Assembly: GCA_934702355.1 (NCBI GenBank)
Contig: CAKUXX010000010.1
Location: forward strand, 11,265 to 75,264
Source of the DNA: an uncultured Methanomassiliicoccales archaeon
Lineage (GTDB): Archaea; Thermoplasmatota; Thermoplasmata; Methanomassiliicoccales; Methanomethylophilaceae
Reading direction: 5' to 3'
Length of the DNA: 64,000 nt
This document shows, piece by piece, positions 31,181 to 40,053 of the stretch (positions within the stretch are counted from its first letter, which is position 1; each line of letters opens with the position of its first letter). The notes under the pieces are model-generated. The model did no database searches, was not told the DNA's origin, and worked only from the letters and a program-made list of their open reading frames with translations. Both the position numbers and the translations under genes were made by a program.

Positions 31181-31669
31181 ATGATTTGCGAGATGTGTGG
31201 CAAGGACGTTCCGCAGACGCGCACTGTCATAGTCGAGGGTTCAAGGCTCACCGTGTGCCCCAACTGTGCCAGGTTCGGAGAGGATTTCAGGTCCCAGTCG
31301 AGCGGCGGAGCCCCGGTCAGTCAGTCCGTCATCGACGAGAGGCTCGAGAAGCGCGAGAGGAGGATGAAGTCTAAGGACATCTACTCCGGAGCCGCTTCCG
31401 TGGAGCTCATCGACGATTTCGGCGGTGCGATAAGGGCCGCCCGTGAGGCCAAGGGCATGGACCTCGAACAGTTCGCAGAATCGATACTCGAGAAGAAGGG
31501 CGTCCTCGCCAAGGTGGAATCCAACAACCTGATCCCTGATGACAAGCTCATCAAGAAGATCGAGAAGGCCCTCAACATCAAACTGATGGAGACGGTCCAG
31601 TCCGGGAAGTCCGTCGGTTCTCAGAACACCGGCAAGATGACCCTCGGGAACTTCATCAAGTACGAGTGA
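31181..31669 (+). CDS. mbf1: multiprotein bridging factor 1-like protein
   Basis: Archaeal MBF1, a ribosome- and transcription-associated HTH protein. 162 residues: N-terminal zinc ribbon CEMCGKD...CPNCARFG (3-29), a linker, and a Cro/C1-type HTH (about 76-130: IRAAREAKGMDLEQFAESILEKKGVLAKVESNNLIPDDKLIKKIEKALNI). The end GKMTLGNFIKYE is typical. It is convergent with the DUF2240 gene, only two bases separating the stops. Confidence 0.9.
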   Translation: MICEMCGKDVPQTRTVIVEGSRLTVCPNCARFGEDFRSQSSGGAPVSQSVIDERLEKRERRMKSKDIYSGAASVELIDDFGGAIRAAREAKGMDLEQFAESILEKKGVLAKVESNNLIPDDKLIKKIEKALNIKLMETVQSGKSVGSQNTGKMTLGNFIKYE

Positions 31670-31671
31670 CC

Positions 31672-32175
31672 TCAGGCCGCTTTTACATGGTCATAGACCG
31701 CATCGAGGTGCGGGCCGATGTCCACTCCCGCGTCCCTCAGGACGATGAGTGCCGCAACGGCCACCTCGATGTCCAACTTCTTCTGTATCTTGTTGCAGTT
31801 CTGTATGAAATCCCTGCGCTGAATCCCGTTGGACGCGGCCACATCCATCATCGCCTGGAAGGGGTCCTTTCCAGATTGAACGGGGGTTTCTTTGGGACTC
31901 TGGCTCTTTGAATGCATCGCAGAGATTAGATCGGCTGGCGGGCGGTATGCCATAGGGACGTCGATCGATGAGAGACGTTCAGCAGGACGGACGTATCCGT
32001 CCTTCTGTTCGACGGATCCGTTCTCGGTGAGCTTTGCGAGAAGGAGCTTCGCATCGGACGGTTGCATCCACTTCATGTCAAGCGAAATGTCCATGACGAA
32101 TTCATCCTTGGTTGCCACATCCTTGCCCTTGCCGCGGAAGTATGCCGCCGCGCAGGTGTCCATCTCGTCACTCAT
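31672..32175 (-). CDS. DUF2240-like archaeal protein
   Basis: A 167-residue protein of unknown function. Its N-terminal half, with TCAAAYFRGKGKDVATKDEFVMDISLDMKWMQPSDAKLLLAKLTENGSVEQKDGYVRP, resembles archaeal DUF2240. A winged-helix-like fold is plausible, and the C-terminal helical half has IQKKLDIEVAVAALIVLRDAGVDI. ATG 32175 with GGAGATGG upstream is chosen; a minus-strand GTATATATG at 32217-32225 is the TATA box. Confidence 0.65.
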   Translation of the reverse strand: MSDEMDTCAAAYFRGKGKDVATKDEFVMDISLDMKWMQPSDAKLLLAKLTENGSVEQKDGYVRPAERLSSIDVPMAYRPPADLISAMHSKSQSPKETPVQSGKDPFQAMMDVAASNGIQRRDFIQNCNKIQKKLDIEVAVAALIVLRDAGVDIGPHLDAVYDHVKAA

Positions 32176-32268
32176 GCCATCGCCATCTCCGCCGAAGTAG
32201 AAAATAGTTGTCGCCCTCATATATACGCGCGGGCGTTTTTTGAAGTTCTACTAACAGATAGGCATAGG

Positions 32269-32275
32269 TTTATAT
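32269..32275 (+). promoter_or_regulatory. TATA box of rpoK-rps2
   Basis: TTTATAT, about 32 bases before ATG 32304. Confidence 0.6.
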
Positions 32276-32303
32276 CGCACATTCATATCGGGCATCATCC
32301 CGT

Positions 32304-32486
32304 ATGGTGAACCATATGAAGTACACAAGATTCGAGAAGGCAAGGATCATCGGCGCCAGGGCGCTGCAGATCTCATACGGGGCCCCCGTGCTCGTGGACT
32401 ATCCCGAGGACATGATGGACCCTATCGACATCGCCATGCTGGAGTATGACAAGGATCTTATTCCAATCACTGTCGTAAGAAACTGA
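32304..32486 (+). CDS. rpoK: DNA-directed RNA polymerase subunit K
   Basis: Archaeal Rpb6/omega homologue needed for polymerase stability. 60 residues with the family core TRFEKARIIGARALQISYGAPVLVDYP and the end LIPITVVRN. Co-transcribed with ribosomal protein S2, 12 bases downstream. ATG 32304 lies close to the predicted transcript start. Confidence 0.95.
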   Translation: MVNHMKYTRFEKARIIGARALQISYGAPVLVDYPEDMMDPIDIAMLEYDKDLIPITVVRN

Positions 32487-32498
32487 GGAGACGTTGAC

Positions 32499-33128
32499 AT
32501 GACCGACGAAGAAATTCAACCTATAGACAGCGGCGACCTTCTGGTCGCAGAAGACATCTACCTGACCTCCGGAGTCCACATCGGAACCCAGCAGAAATCT
32601 GCTGACATGAAGGACTTCATCTACAAAGTCAGGCAGGACGGACTTTACGTCCTTGATGTCAAGAAGACCGACGAGAGGATCAGGGCCGCTTCCGCTTTCC
32701 TCAGCCGCTACGACCCCTCCAGGATCCTCGTTGTCTCCGCCAGGCAGTACGGACAGAAGCCCGCCAGGGAGTTCTCCAAAGCTATCGGAGCACCCGCCTT
32801 CGCCGGACGTTTCGTCCCCGGTACCCTGACCAACCCCATGAACCCCGCTTTCGTCGAGCCCGAGGTCATCGTCATCACCGACCCCGCAGCAGACAAGCAG
32901 GCCCTCAACGAGGCCCTCAACCTCGGAATCCCGATCGTCGCAATGTGCGACGCCAACAACGAGACCCGCAACGTCGACCTCGTCATCCCCACCAACAACA
33001 AGGGAAGGCGCGCTCTGGCTTGCATCTACTGGCTCCTGTCCAGGCAGGTCCTCTTCGCAAGGGGAGACCTCAAGGACCCCGCCGATTTCAACATGGAAAT
33101 CGAGGACTTCGAAGCCAAACTGGTCTGA
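32499..33128 (+). CDS. rps2: ribosomal protein S2
   Basis: Small-subunit protein, 209 residues, of the archaeal/eukaryotic SA type. Landmarks: YLTSGVHIGTQQKSADMKDFIYKVRQDGLYVLDVKKTDERIRAAS, FAGRFVPGTLTNPMNPAFVEPEVIVITDPAADKQAL, and GIPIVAMCDANNETRNVDLVIPTNNKGRRAL. Preceded by GAGGAGACG. Second gene of the rpoK unit. Confidence 0.97.
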   Translation: MTDEEIQPIDSGDLLVAEDIYLTSGVHIGTQQKSADMKDFIYKVRQDGLYVLDVKKTDERIRAASAFLSRYDPSRILVVSARQYGQKPAREFSKAIGAPAFAGRFVPGTLTNPMNPAFVEPEVIVITDPAADKQALNEALNLGIPIVAMCDANNETRNVDLVIPTNNKGRRALACIYWLLSRQVLFARGDLKDPADFNMEIEDFEAKLV

Positions 33129-33238
33129 TAAGGATAAATCAAACCATTTCCCAAACCCTTTCCCTTTTTCCGCTTTATAATCTCTGAATTCCGGGTCACA
33201 TATAGGTTTTAATACCGATGTCAATCCATTCACCCCCT

Positions 33239-33784
33239 ATGAGTGAAGACACTCTCTTCTGCGAGAGGTGCGGTCGCAAACTGTCGCCCCAGGACAAATT
33301 CTGTCCCGAGTGCGGTATGATGGTCGCGAACGATACCTCGTCGGGCGATGCCCTGTTCATGGAGGAGGCTTTTCAGAGGATGGAATCGAGGCTGAACCTT
33401 GCCTCGTTCATGATGCTGATCTACGCCATACCCCTTCTTTTCGTGGGAATCTACATATTGATTGATTCTGCGACCATAGCCGACACTCTTTTCTCCATCT
33501 ATCAGGAGTACGCGGGTGTCACCGAGTCTGAATTGGACCAATACGTGAAGTGGGTGGGCTACACATGCCTCGCATCAGGGGTCATGGGTACCGTATCCGC
33601 CGCACTTTGCTACAAGCGCTGTGCCTTCTGGGCGGCGCTGTTCACATGCATCCTGTCGACATTCACAGGTGTGTTCGGCTTCCTGGCGCTCATGCTCGGA
33701 ATGATATCGTTCTGGCTGATCCTGAGCGGAAAGCCCGTGTTCGACAAGCACAAGGTCCAGCCCATAGAGAATAAAGAAGAATGA
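33239..33784 (+). CDS. zinc-ribbon membrane protein
   Basis: 181 residues. N-terminal zinc ribbon CERCGRKLSPQDKFCPECGM (8-27), a short linker, then four membrane helices (about 55-76, 106-124, 127-147 and 148-164). Function unknown. Same architecture as the protein at 28348. The GTTTTAATACC box at 33206-33216 puts the transcript start near 33232, so ATG 33239 is preferred over ATG 33218. Confidence 0.68.
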   Translation: MSEDTLFCERCGRKLSPQDKFCPECGMMVANDTSSGDALFMEEAFQRMESRLNLASFMMLIYAIPLLFVGIYILIDSATIADTLFSIYQEYAGVTESELDQYVKWVGYTCLASGVMGTVSAALCYKRCAFWAALFTCILSTFTGVFGFLALMLGMISFWLILSGKPVFDKHKVQPIENKEE

Positions 33785-33788
33785 AACC

Positions 33789-33808
33789 GGTGGGGTCTCA
33801 CCCCCACC
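33789..33808. terminator. hairpin between convergent genes
   Basis: GGTGGGG/CCCCACC with a six-base loop, followed on the plus strand by ATTGATTTTT. It separates the zinc-ribbon gene from the RPA-associated gene. Confidence 0.55.
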
Positions 33809-33819
33809 TAATTGATTTT

Positions 33820-34737
33820 TCAGATACGTTTGAGGTATCTGAGGTTCGGCTCGTAGACGAGTCCCTTGTCCATGAGGATGTTGGAGATCTCCTCGAGCTC
33901 GATGCTGCTGATGCCTTCCGCTTCGGCCCTTCTCTCGAGCTCGTCCCTCGGGGCGCCCTTGCCGTCGGTGTCCAGTTCCTCGAGCATGTTGAGGATGATG
34001 TCCTCGAGCTGTCCGTGCGTGTGGTTGTCCCCGGACGATCCGTTATCGGAATCCAGGTCGATCTCGTCGGGTTCGTCCGAGAGGTCTTCCGGGAATCCGA
34101 AGTCCACATCCTTATCCGGGAGCAGCGTCCTCAGCGCATTCTGGATGGTCTTGAGGTAGAGCGAGCTGTCGGGCATCTGGCCGTAGTTGTCCAGAGCATA
34201 CAGGAGTCCTTCCGCTTCGGTGTTGGTCATTCCCAATGCGATGAGGTCGGGGACCTTCGCATCGGCCATTCCGAGCGCGGTCTTCGCCATCTTGAGTCTG
34301 AACCATGTGCATTTCGCGGTCTCCAGGAGCCAATCTTTGCGGGTATCCTCGTCGATCTTCATGATGTGCTCCGGCCTGACGGAGATGTATGTCCTGTCGC
34401 CGTTCTCGGGGGTGTACGCTTTGACCCTGCCCACAGCGGCGACGAAGCACGGGATCTCCAGATCGGCCATCGCCGCCGAGGCCTCGGGCTGATACCTTCC
34501 GACGCTGATGTAGTAGTTGCCGCTGACATCCTGTATCCTCGCCTTCCACATGGGGTCGTCGGGGGAACCGATGTTCTCCTTCTCCGTCATGACACCTGCG
34601 ATCAGGACCCTGTTGATCTTCGCGCCGAGCGGTGACACGACGTAGGACGGCATCTTCTCTTCCTGTGCCTTGATCTCCAGCGTGGAGCTGTTCAGCTCGG
34701 TGGCGAACACCCTCCATGCGGTCTCCCTGGCGTTCAT
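33820..34737 (-). CDS. RPA-associated protein (COG3390)
   Basis: Partner of archaeal replication protein A. 305 residues: OB-fold (about 30-130, with INRVLIAGVMTEKENIG, RIQDVSGNYYISVGRY and CFVAAVGRVKAYTPENGDRTYISVRPE), a helical middle, an acidic low-complexity stretch (EPDEIDLDSDNGSSGDN), and a C-terminal winged helix with IELEEISNILMDKGLVYEPNLRYLKR. It overlaps the rpa gene by four bases (ATGA), the usual archaeal arrangement. Probably binds single-stranded DNA together with RPA. Confidence 0.88.
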   Translation of the reverse strand: MNARETAWRVFATELNSSTLEIKAQEEKMPSYVVSPLGAKINRVLIAGVMTEKENIGSPDDPMWKARIQDVSGNYYISVGRYQPEASAAMADLEIPCFVAAVGRVKAYTPENGDRTYISVRPEHIMKIDEDTRKDWLLETAKCTWFRLKMAKTALGMADAKVPDLIALGMTNTEAEGLLYALDNYGQMPDSSLYLKTIQNALRTLLPDKDVDFGFPEDLSDEPDEIDLDSDNGSSGDNHTHGQLEDIILNMLEELDTDGKGAPRDELERRAEAEGISSIELEEISNILMDKGLVYEPNLRYLKRI

Positions 34738-36053
34738 ATCGCCGCCTCCACTTCCTCAAGGAGTTTTTCGGCCTCGGCCTCGAGGTCCACCTTCATGGGT
34801 TCGGTCTTCTTCACTATCATGTTCGGTCCGTAATCGTCGCTCATGACGTTCCCGGTGATGGATATCCTCTGCATGAGGATCTTGCCCATGAGCTCCCTTG
34901 CGACGGTGCCCTCGCCTTTCGCCGCGGCGAGTCCCTCGGCGGCCTTCATGGAGACGCCGGTTATCTTCTCGGTGTCCGCCTTTCCGAGGATGGCGCCCAT
35001 TGCGCCGGTGCCGTCGTCGAGGACGATCTTCATCCTGAGGTCGGGTATGCCGTCGACCTGTCCGTGAGCCGTGCACACTCCGTTGAGTATGGAGCGGTTG
35101 CACTGCGGGCATCTCTTGATGAGTCCGCTTCCGCTCTTCACGTCCACGACGAGTCCCTGAACTGTCAGGTCCAGGCCTCCGCCCACTTTGACGATCTCGG
35201 CCACGGTCTTCAGCGACGGGCCTGCATCCACGGCGGTGAACGATCCCGACACCCTGGTGACCTCGCATCTGTCGCCGAGGTTCAGCTGGGGTATGCCCTT
35301 CCATGCGCGGATGTAAGCGTTCTTGACACAGATGGTCTCCCCGTCCTTGAGGGAGAAGTCGTGCCATGCGGAGAACTGTATCTTGCCGGTGTCGTCGGCC
35401 ATGAGTCCGGAGTAGACTGTTTTCTGCTCTCCTTTGACGGTTATGTTCCTGGCCTCGACATTGAGGATCTTCCCTGTGACCGTGACGTTGCCGACACCTT
35501 CGCGGATGTCGCCGATCTTGTACTCCTGGGATGATAATGTGGATATGTCGCGCGCGGGCACGTTCAGGGTGACATCCTGGGCCTGCTCGACCTTTCCGCG
35601 GTTCCCGAGATTGACCTGGACCTTGTCGTTCCAAAGTCTGCAGTAGCAGTTCCTGAAGTAGTACGCCGAACCCTTCGTCAGGGCCACGGATCCCGGTTCC
35701 CATATCGTGAACGGCACGGTCCCGGTCTCATCGCCTATGATGCCCGAGACGATGGTCTTGTTGAGTCCTTTGACGGTGATGTTCTTGCTCTCGACATAGA
35801 CGACCTTGGCAAGCACATCCACATTCTGCTCGTTGCCGCCGAGGTCTGCGATCTTCTTCATAATCGAGCTCGAGGTTGCGAGCATGGAAGAGTCGGAGCC
35901 GCCGTACTTTCTGATGATGCCGCGTTTGGCGGCCTCTATCGTCACATTGTACTCGTTGAGGTATTTGTTCAGCTCCATGTCGAGCTGTTCGTCGTCGATC
36001 TTGTCTCCGAGCACCCTTTTTATTTCCTGTTTGTGGGGTGTTAGTTCATTCAT
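34734..36053 (-). CDS. rpa: replication protein A (single-stranded DNA-binding)
   Basis: Archaeal RPA, 439 residues, with a short helical N-terminus and several OB-folds, two of them with a near-repeated core (AKVVYVESKNITVKGLNKTIVSGIIGDETG and GKILNVEARNITVKGEQKTVYSGLMADDTG). A zinc motif follows: CPQCNRSILNGVCTAHG (C-x2-C-x8-C-x2-H). Start uncertain: ATG 36053 is chosen, TTG 36059 lies at better spacing from GGAGG (36068-36072), and ATG 36101 is a third option. The minus-strand TATA-like CATAAAATAC lies at about 36144-36153. Confidence 0.92.
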   Translation of the reverse strand: MNELTPHKQEIKRVLGDKIDDEQLDMELNKYLNEYNVTIEAAKRGIIRKYGGSDSSMLATSSSIMKKIADLGGNEQNVDVLAKVVYVESKNITVKGLNKTIVSGIIGDETGTVPFTIWEPGSVALTKGSAYYFRNCYCRLWNDKVQVNLGNRGKVEQAQDVTLNVPARDISTLSSQEYKIGDIREGVGNVTVTGKILNVEARNITVKGEQKTVYSGLMADDTGKIQFSAWHDFSLKDGETICVKNAYIRAWKGIPQLNLGDRCEVTRVSGSFTAVDAGPSLKTVAEIVKVGGGLDLTVQGLVVDVKSGSGLIKRCPQCNRSILNGVCTAHGQVDGIPDLRMKIVLDDGTGAMGAILGKADTEKITGVSMKAAEGLAAAKGEGTVARELMGKILMQRISITGNVMSDDYGPNMIVKKTEPMKVDLEAEAEKLLEEVEAAI

Positions 36054-36287
36054 GTCCAATATATCGACCTCCTCTGGGGGAAGTTGCGGATCGCGGACCA
36101 TCTCGGTCCGGGCTATCCGATTCTAGACTCCTCTAACTCGTATTTTATGATTGGCAGAACTGTTCCGCGGGCGCCGTTCCGGGCCCTTTCGGGACCGTCG
36201 GTCCTCATAATAGAATGGTATATGCCAAGTGTCCTGGGAGGGGGCAACCTGCTATTGCCACAGGGCCGTACGATGGTCGACCGGCCA

Positions 36288-36300
36288 GTATATTTTTAAA
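36288..36300 (+). promoter_or_regulatory. TATA box of purP
   Basis: GTATATTTTTAAA, about 25 bases before ATG 36321, a leaderless layout. Confidence 0.6.
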
Positions 36301-36320
36301 GGGGAACGCAATCCGAGAAT

Positions 36321-37394
36321 ATGGTTCCCAAGAGCAAGATCGACGAGATTCTGGACGGGTACGACACAAGCGACATCACGATCGCCACACTGTGCTCCCA
36401 TTCGTCATTACAGATCTTCCATGGAGCGAGGAAGATGGGCTTCAAGACACTTGGGCTCACCATCACTCACAGCACGAAATATTATGACGCATTCCCTCTG
36501 GCCAAGCCCGACGAGATCCTGAAGTTCCAGGATTTCGACGAGTTCGAGGCCCGCACGGGAGAGCTTCTCGACAGGAATGTGGTCATCATCCCGCACGGAT
36601 CGTTCGTGGAGTACATGGGTTCCCGCAGATTCGGGGACCTGGAGGTTCCGTCGTACGGTAACCGTGCTGTACTGAGTTGGGAGTCGGACAGGGACATGCA
36701 GAGGCAGTGGATCACCTCAGCCGGTGTCCCCATGCCCAAGCTCATAACGGACGCCAGGGAGATCAACGAGCCTGTAATGGTCAAATACCACGGTGCAAAA
36801 GGCGGAAGGGGCTACTTCATCGCCATGGACTATCCCGATTTCAAGATGTCCATCGACCCCACGCAGCCGTACACGATCCAGGAGTACTGCCTGGGTACAA
36901 GGTACTACATGCACTTCTTCTACGATCCTTACAAGACAGACGGCTACCTCTGCGAGCAGGGAGGTTCCCTCGAGCTTCTGTCCATCGACAGGAGGGACGA
37001 ATCCAACATCGACGAGATGTACAAGCTCGGGTCGATCGAGGAGTCCAAGAGGCACGGCCTGTACCCCTCGTTCGTGGTCACAGGCAACACGCCCGTCGTC
37101 ATAAGGGAGTCGCTTCTCCCGAAGGCGTTCGAGATGGCCGAGAAGATCGTCAACAAATCCTACGAGCTGTTCGGAGGAATGTGGGGTCCGTTCTGTCTCG
37201 AGACTGTGGTGTCCGACAAACTCCAGTTCAAGGTGTTCGAGATCTCCACAAGGATCGTCGCAGGTACGAATCCGTTCATCTCCGGATCGCCCTATGCGGA
37301 TCTCATCTACCCCGGTCTGAGCACAGGTGCCAGACTGGCCATGGAGATCAAGGATTCCGTAGGCCAGGGCCACCTGAAGGACATCCTGTCCTGA
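36321..37394 (+). CDS. purP: formate-dependent AICAR formyl ligase PurP
   Basis: Archaeal enzyme that makes FAICAR from AICAR, formate and ATP, replacing the folate-dependent PurH step. 357-residue ATP-grasp protein: ATLCSHSSLQIFHGARKMGFKTLGL, IIPHGSFVEYMG, KYHGAKGGRGYFIA (ATP-grasp), GGMWGPFCLETVV and FEISTRIVAGTNPFISGSPYADLIY. Single gene, separate from purSLQ but completing the same pathway. Confidence 0.95.
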   Translation: MVPKSKIDEILDGYDTSDITIATLCSHSSLQIFHGARKMGFKTLGLTITHSTKYYDAFPLAKPDEILKFQDFDEFEARTGELLDRNVVIIPHGSFVEYMGSRRFGDLEVPSYGNRAVLSWESDRDMQRQWITSAGVPMPKLITDAREINEPVMVKYHGAKGGRGYFIAMDYPDFKMSIDPTQPYTIQEYCLGTRYYMHFFYDPYKTDGYLCEQGGSLELLSIDRRDESNIDEMYKLGSIEESKRHGLYPSFVVTGNTPVVIRESLLPKAFEMAEKIVNKSYELFGGMWGPFCLETVVSDKLQFKVFEISTRIVAGTNPFISGSPYADLIYPGLSTGARLAMEIKDSVGQGHLKDILS

Positions 37395-37629
37395 GCAGTC
37401 CGATCGCTTGAAAACGCTTTATTCCATGCAGGCGGGGTCGTATCGACTCCGTCTGTCTTTCCTTATGCCGATCCGTATCGGATCTGTTTCCGAATCCCCA
37501 TCGTGGCAAGACAATGCGGCCGTAAGGCATCGTTTGTCCGAAAATACGGCATGCAGTCCATGCACACAGCGGTCGGATGTGTTGTTTTTCAAAGAACAGT
37601 ATTTCTATTCGTATCATTGTCGGAGTTTC

Positions 37630-37701
37630 GGCCCCGTGGGGTAGTGGATATCCTGTTGGCCTTCGGAACCAACAAGTCGGGTTCGAATCCCGGCGGGGTC
37701 G
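37630..37701 (+). tRNA. tRNA-Arg(TCG)
   Basis: Acceptor GGCCCCG/CGGGGTC, anticodon loop CTTCGGA (anticodon TCG) on a TTGGC/ACCAA stem with one terminal C-A mismatch, T-arm GGTTCGAATCC. CCA is encoded at 37702-37704. About 235 bases upstream contain no gene. Confidence 0.9.
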
Positions 37702-37755
37702 CCATCCAGTAACCCTCTGTATACGTATGACGCGCGGAGGGTAAAAATGGTTATG

Positions 37756-37763
37756 TTTATATA
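37756..37763 (+). promoter_or_regulatory. TATA box of the thermosome gene
   Basis: TTTATATA, about 65 bases before ATG 37823. The leader of about 36 bases carries GGAGGAACAAAT. Confidence 0.65.
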
Positions 37764-37822
37764 GAAGTTCTAACATAAAGACTCCTCAGTATTCCAATCA
37801 AGGAAGATATGGAGGAACAAAT

Positions 37823-39451
37823 ATGGGTATGGGAAACGCACCTGTGATCATTCTCAGGGAAGGAACCAAGAGAGAGAAAGGCAAAGATGCCCAGTTCAAC
37901 AACATCACCGCGGCCAGGGCCATCTCCGATGCAGTAAGGAGCAGCCTCGGACCCAGGGGAATGGACAAGATGCTCGTCGACTCCGTCGGAGATGTCGTCA
38001 TCACCAACGACGGTGTGACCATCCTCAAGGAGATGGATGTTCAGCACCCCGCAGCCAAGATGCTCGTAGAGGTCGCAAAGACCCAGGATGCAGAAGTCGG
38101 AGACGGAACCACCACCAGCGTCATCCTCGCCGGAGAGCTTCTCAAGAAGGCCACCGACCTGATCGACGCCAATGTCCACCCGACCATCATCGCCAGCGGA
38201 TACAGGCTCGCCAACGACAAGGCTCAGGAAGTCCTCAAGAATGTGGCCATGAAGGTCTCCATCGACGACACCGACCTCCTCAAGCTTATCGCCGAGACAG
38301 CAATGATCTCCAAGCAGGTCAACAGCTCGAAAGAGTACTTCGCAGACATGGTCGTCGATGCAGTCAGGACCATCGTCGACAAGGACAAGGACGGCAAATA
38401 CAACATCGATCTGAAGAACCTCCAGACCGTCAAGAAGGCCGGAGCCAAGATGGAGGAGTCCTACGTTGTGAAAGGTCTCATCATCGACAAGGAGCCCGTA
38501 CAGGCCAACATGCCCAAGTCCGTCGAGAAGGCCAAGATCGCTCTGATTGATGCACCCTTCGAGGTCAAGAAGACCGAGATCGATGCCAAGATCCAGATCA
38601 CCGACCCCAACCAGCTCTCCCAGTTCATCGCAGAGGAGGAGAAGATGCTGAAGGACATGGTCGAGAAGGTCAAGGCCTCCGGAGCCAACGTCGTGTTCTG
38701 CCAGAAGGGAATCGACGACCTCGCCCAGCACTTCTTCGCCAAAGAGGGCATCTATGCCTGCAGGCGTGTCAAGAAGTCCGACATGGAGAGGCTCGGAAGG
38801 TCCACCGGCGCCAACATCATCAACAAGATCGCAGAGATCGACGCATCCGACCTCGGATACGCAGATCTCGTCGAGCTCAAGAAGATCGAGGACGAGGAGA
38901 TGACCTTCGTCACCGGTGTCAAAGAGCCCAAAACAGTCTCCGTGCTCGTCAGGGGAGGAACCAACCACGTCGCTGACGAGGTCGAGAGGTCCTTGGTAGA
39001 TGCCTGGTCCGTCGTCAAGGTCGCCATCGAGGATGGAATGACCGTCACCGGCGGAGGATCCACCGCAATGGAGATCGCAATGCAGCTCCGTGACTACGCC
39101 GCATCCGTCGGCGGAAGGGAGCAGATCGCCATCGAGGCCTTCGCTTCCGCTATGGAGACAATCCCCTCCACACTCGCCGAGAACGCAGGACTCGACCCCA
39201 TTGACATCCTCATCCAGATGAGGAAGCAGCACAAGGCAGGAAACGTCCACGACGGACTGAACCCCTACACCGGAAAGGTGGAGGACATGCTGAAACTCAA
39301 CGTCATCGAGCCCTACAGGATCGGAAAACAGGCAATCAACTCGGCTACCGACGCCGCTGTCATGATCCTCAGGATCGATGATGTCATCGCTTCCAAGGCC
39401 AGCCCCATGCCCCAGGTGGGCGACGGCGGCATGCCCGGAATGGACGACTGA
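37823..39451 (+). CDS. thsA: thermosome subunit (group II chaperonin)
   Basis: Double-ring ATP-driven folding chamber subunit, 542 residues. Core motifs: PRGMDKMLVDSVGDVVITNDGVTILKEMDVQHPAAK, the nucleotide site GDGTTTSVILAGELL, the CQKGIDDLAQHFF segment and GGGSTAMEIAMQLRDYA. The C-terminus ends MPGMDD in the usual Gly/Met-rich tail. Start ATG 37823, with GGAGG about eight bases upstream. First of a chaperone cluster continuing with grpE, dnaK and dnaJ, but a hairpin separates it from grpE. Confidence 0.97.
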   Translation: MGMGNAPVIILREGTKREKGKDAQFNNITAARAISDAVRSSLGPRGMDKMLVDSVGDVVITNDGVTILKEMDVQHPAAKMLVEVAKTQDAEVGDGTTTSVILAGELLKKATDLIDANVHPTIIASGYRLANDKAQEVLKNVAMKVSIDDTDLLKLIAETAMISKQVNSSKEYFADMVVDAVRTIVDKDKDGKYNIDLKNLQTVKKAGAKMEESYVVKGLIIDKEPVQANMPKSVEKAKIALIDAPFEVKKTEIDAKIQITDPNQLSQFIAEEEKMLKDMVEKVKASGANVVFCQKGIDDLAQHFFAKEGIYACRRVKKSDMERLGRSTGANIINKIAEIDASDLGYADLVELKKIEDEEMTFVTGVKEPKTVSVLVRGGTNHVADEVERSLVDAWSVVKVAIEDGMTVTGGGSTAMEIAMQLRDYAASVGGREQIAIEAFASAMETIPSTLAENAGLDPIDILIQMRKQHKAGNVHDGLNPYTGKVEDMLKLNVIEPYRIGKQAINSATDAAVMILRIDDVIASKASPMPQVGDGGMPGMDD

Positions 39452-39472
39452 AGAACCCGATTAAATAAAACC

Positions 39473-39488
39473 GGGGGCTTCGGCCCCC
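39473..39488 (+). terminator. terminator after the thermosome gene
   Basis: GGGGGC-TTCG-GCCCCC followed by ATTTT. A TATA-like TTAAATAA at 39461-39468 just upstream could start the grpE transcript. Confidence 0.65.
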
Positions 39489-39514
39489 ATTTTCGATTAT
39501 CGAACGACTAAGAG

Positions 39515-40051
39515 ATGCTACCTATGACTGGTAAGTCTGAAAAGAAAGATGCAAAGGCCGCCGAAGCCGAGGTGGAGGTCGACGCGCTTGCCGAGGCCAA
39601 GGCCGAAGCGGAGAAGTACCTCGATATGGCCCGCAGGCTGCAGGCTGATTTCGACAACTACCGTAAGAGGACACAGCGCGAGAACGAGGAATACCGCAAG
39701 TTCGCCTGCTCGTCCATCGTAGGCGAGCTGCTTACGATCGTCGACGATCTGGACCGTGCCCTGGAGCATGCCGGGGAGGAGACCGAGTTCGTCAAGGGGA
39801 TCCGCGGTGTGCGGACCAATATGATGAAGGTCCTCGAGTCCAACGGGCTGAAGGAGATCCCGACCGAGGGCAAGTTCGATCCGAACTACCACGAGGCACT
39901 GTGCGCGGTCGAAGGAGATGACGACGGGACCATCGCCGAGGTGTTCCAGAAGGGATACATGCTCAATGGAAAGGTCCTCAGATACTCCAAAGTAAAAGTA
40001 ACGAAGAAGAAAGAAGAAAGCGAAGAGAAAGAAACTACTGAAGGTGAATAA
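39515..40051 (+). CDS. grpE: GrpE nucleotide exchange factor
   Basis: Exchange factor for DnaK, of bacterial type. 178 residues: acidic, Ala-rich N-terminus forming a long helix (KAAEAEVEVDALAEAKAEAEKYLDMARRLQADFDNYRKRTQRE), then LLTIVDDLDRALEHA, and beta-domain FDPNYHEALCAVEGDDDGTIAEVFQKGYMLNGKVLRYSKVKV. Ends in a Lys/Glu tail. ATG 39515 or ATG 39524 could begin it. It is followed by dnaK after two bases. Confidence 0.92.
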   Translation: MLPMTGKSEKKDAKAAEAEVEVDALAEAKAEAEKYLDMARRLQADFDNYRKRTQRENEEYRKFACSSIVGELLTIVDDLDRALEHAGEETEFVKGIRGVRTNMMKVLESNGLKEIPTEGKFDPNYHEALCAVEGDDDGTIAEVFQKGYMLNGKVLRYSKVKVTKKKEESEEKETTEGE

Positions 40052-40053
40052 AA

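Noticed and set aside
37464..37480. GATCCG/CGGATC inverted repeat upstream of tRNA-Arg
   Set aside because: Six-base arms in GC-rich DNA are expected by chance, and no gene or promoter position explains it.
37757..39250. Long minus-strand open frame opposite the thermosome gene
   Set aside because: Antisense shadow of a strongly biased coding sequence; Leu/Val/Asp-rich with no domain.
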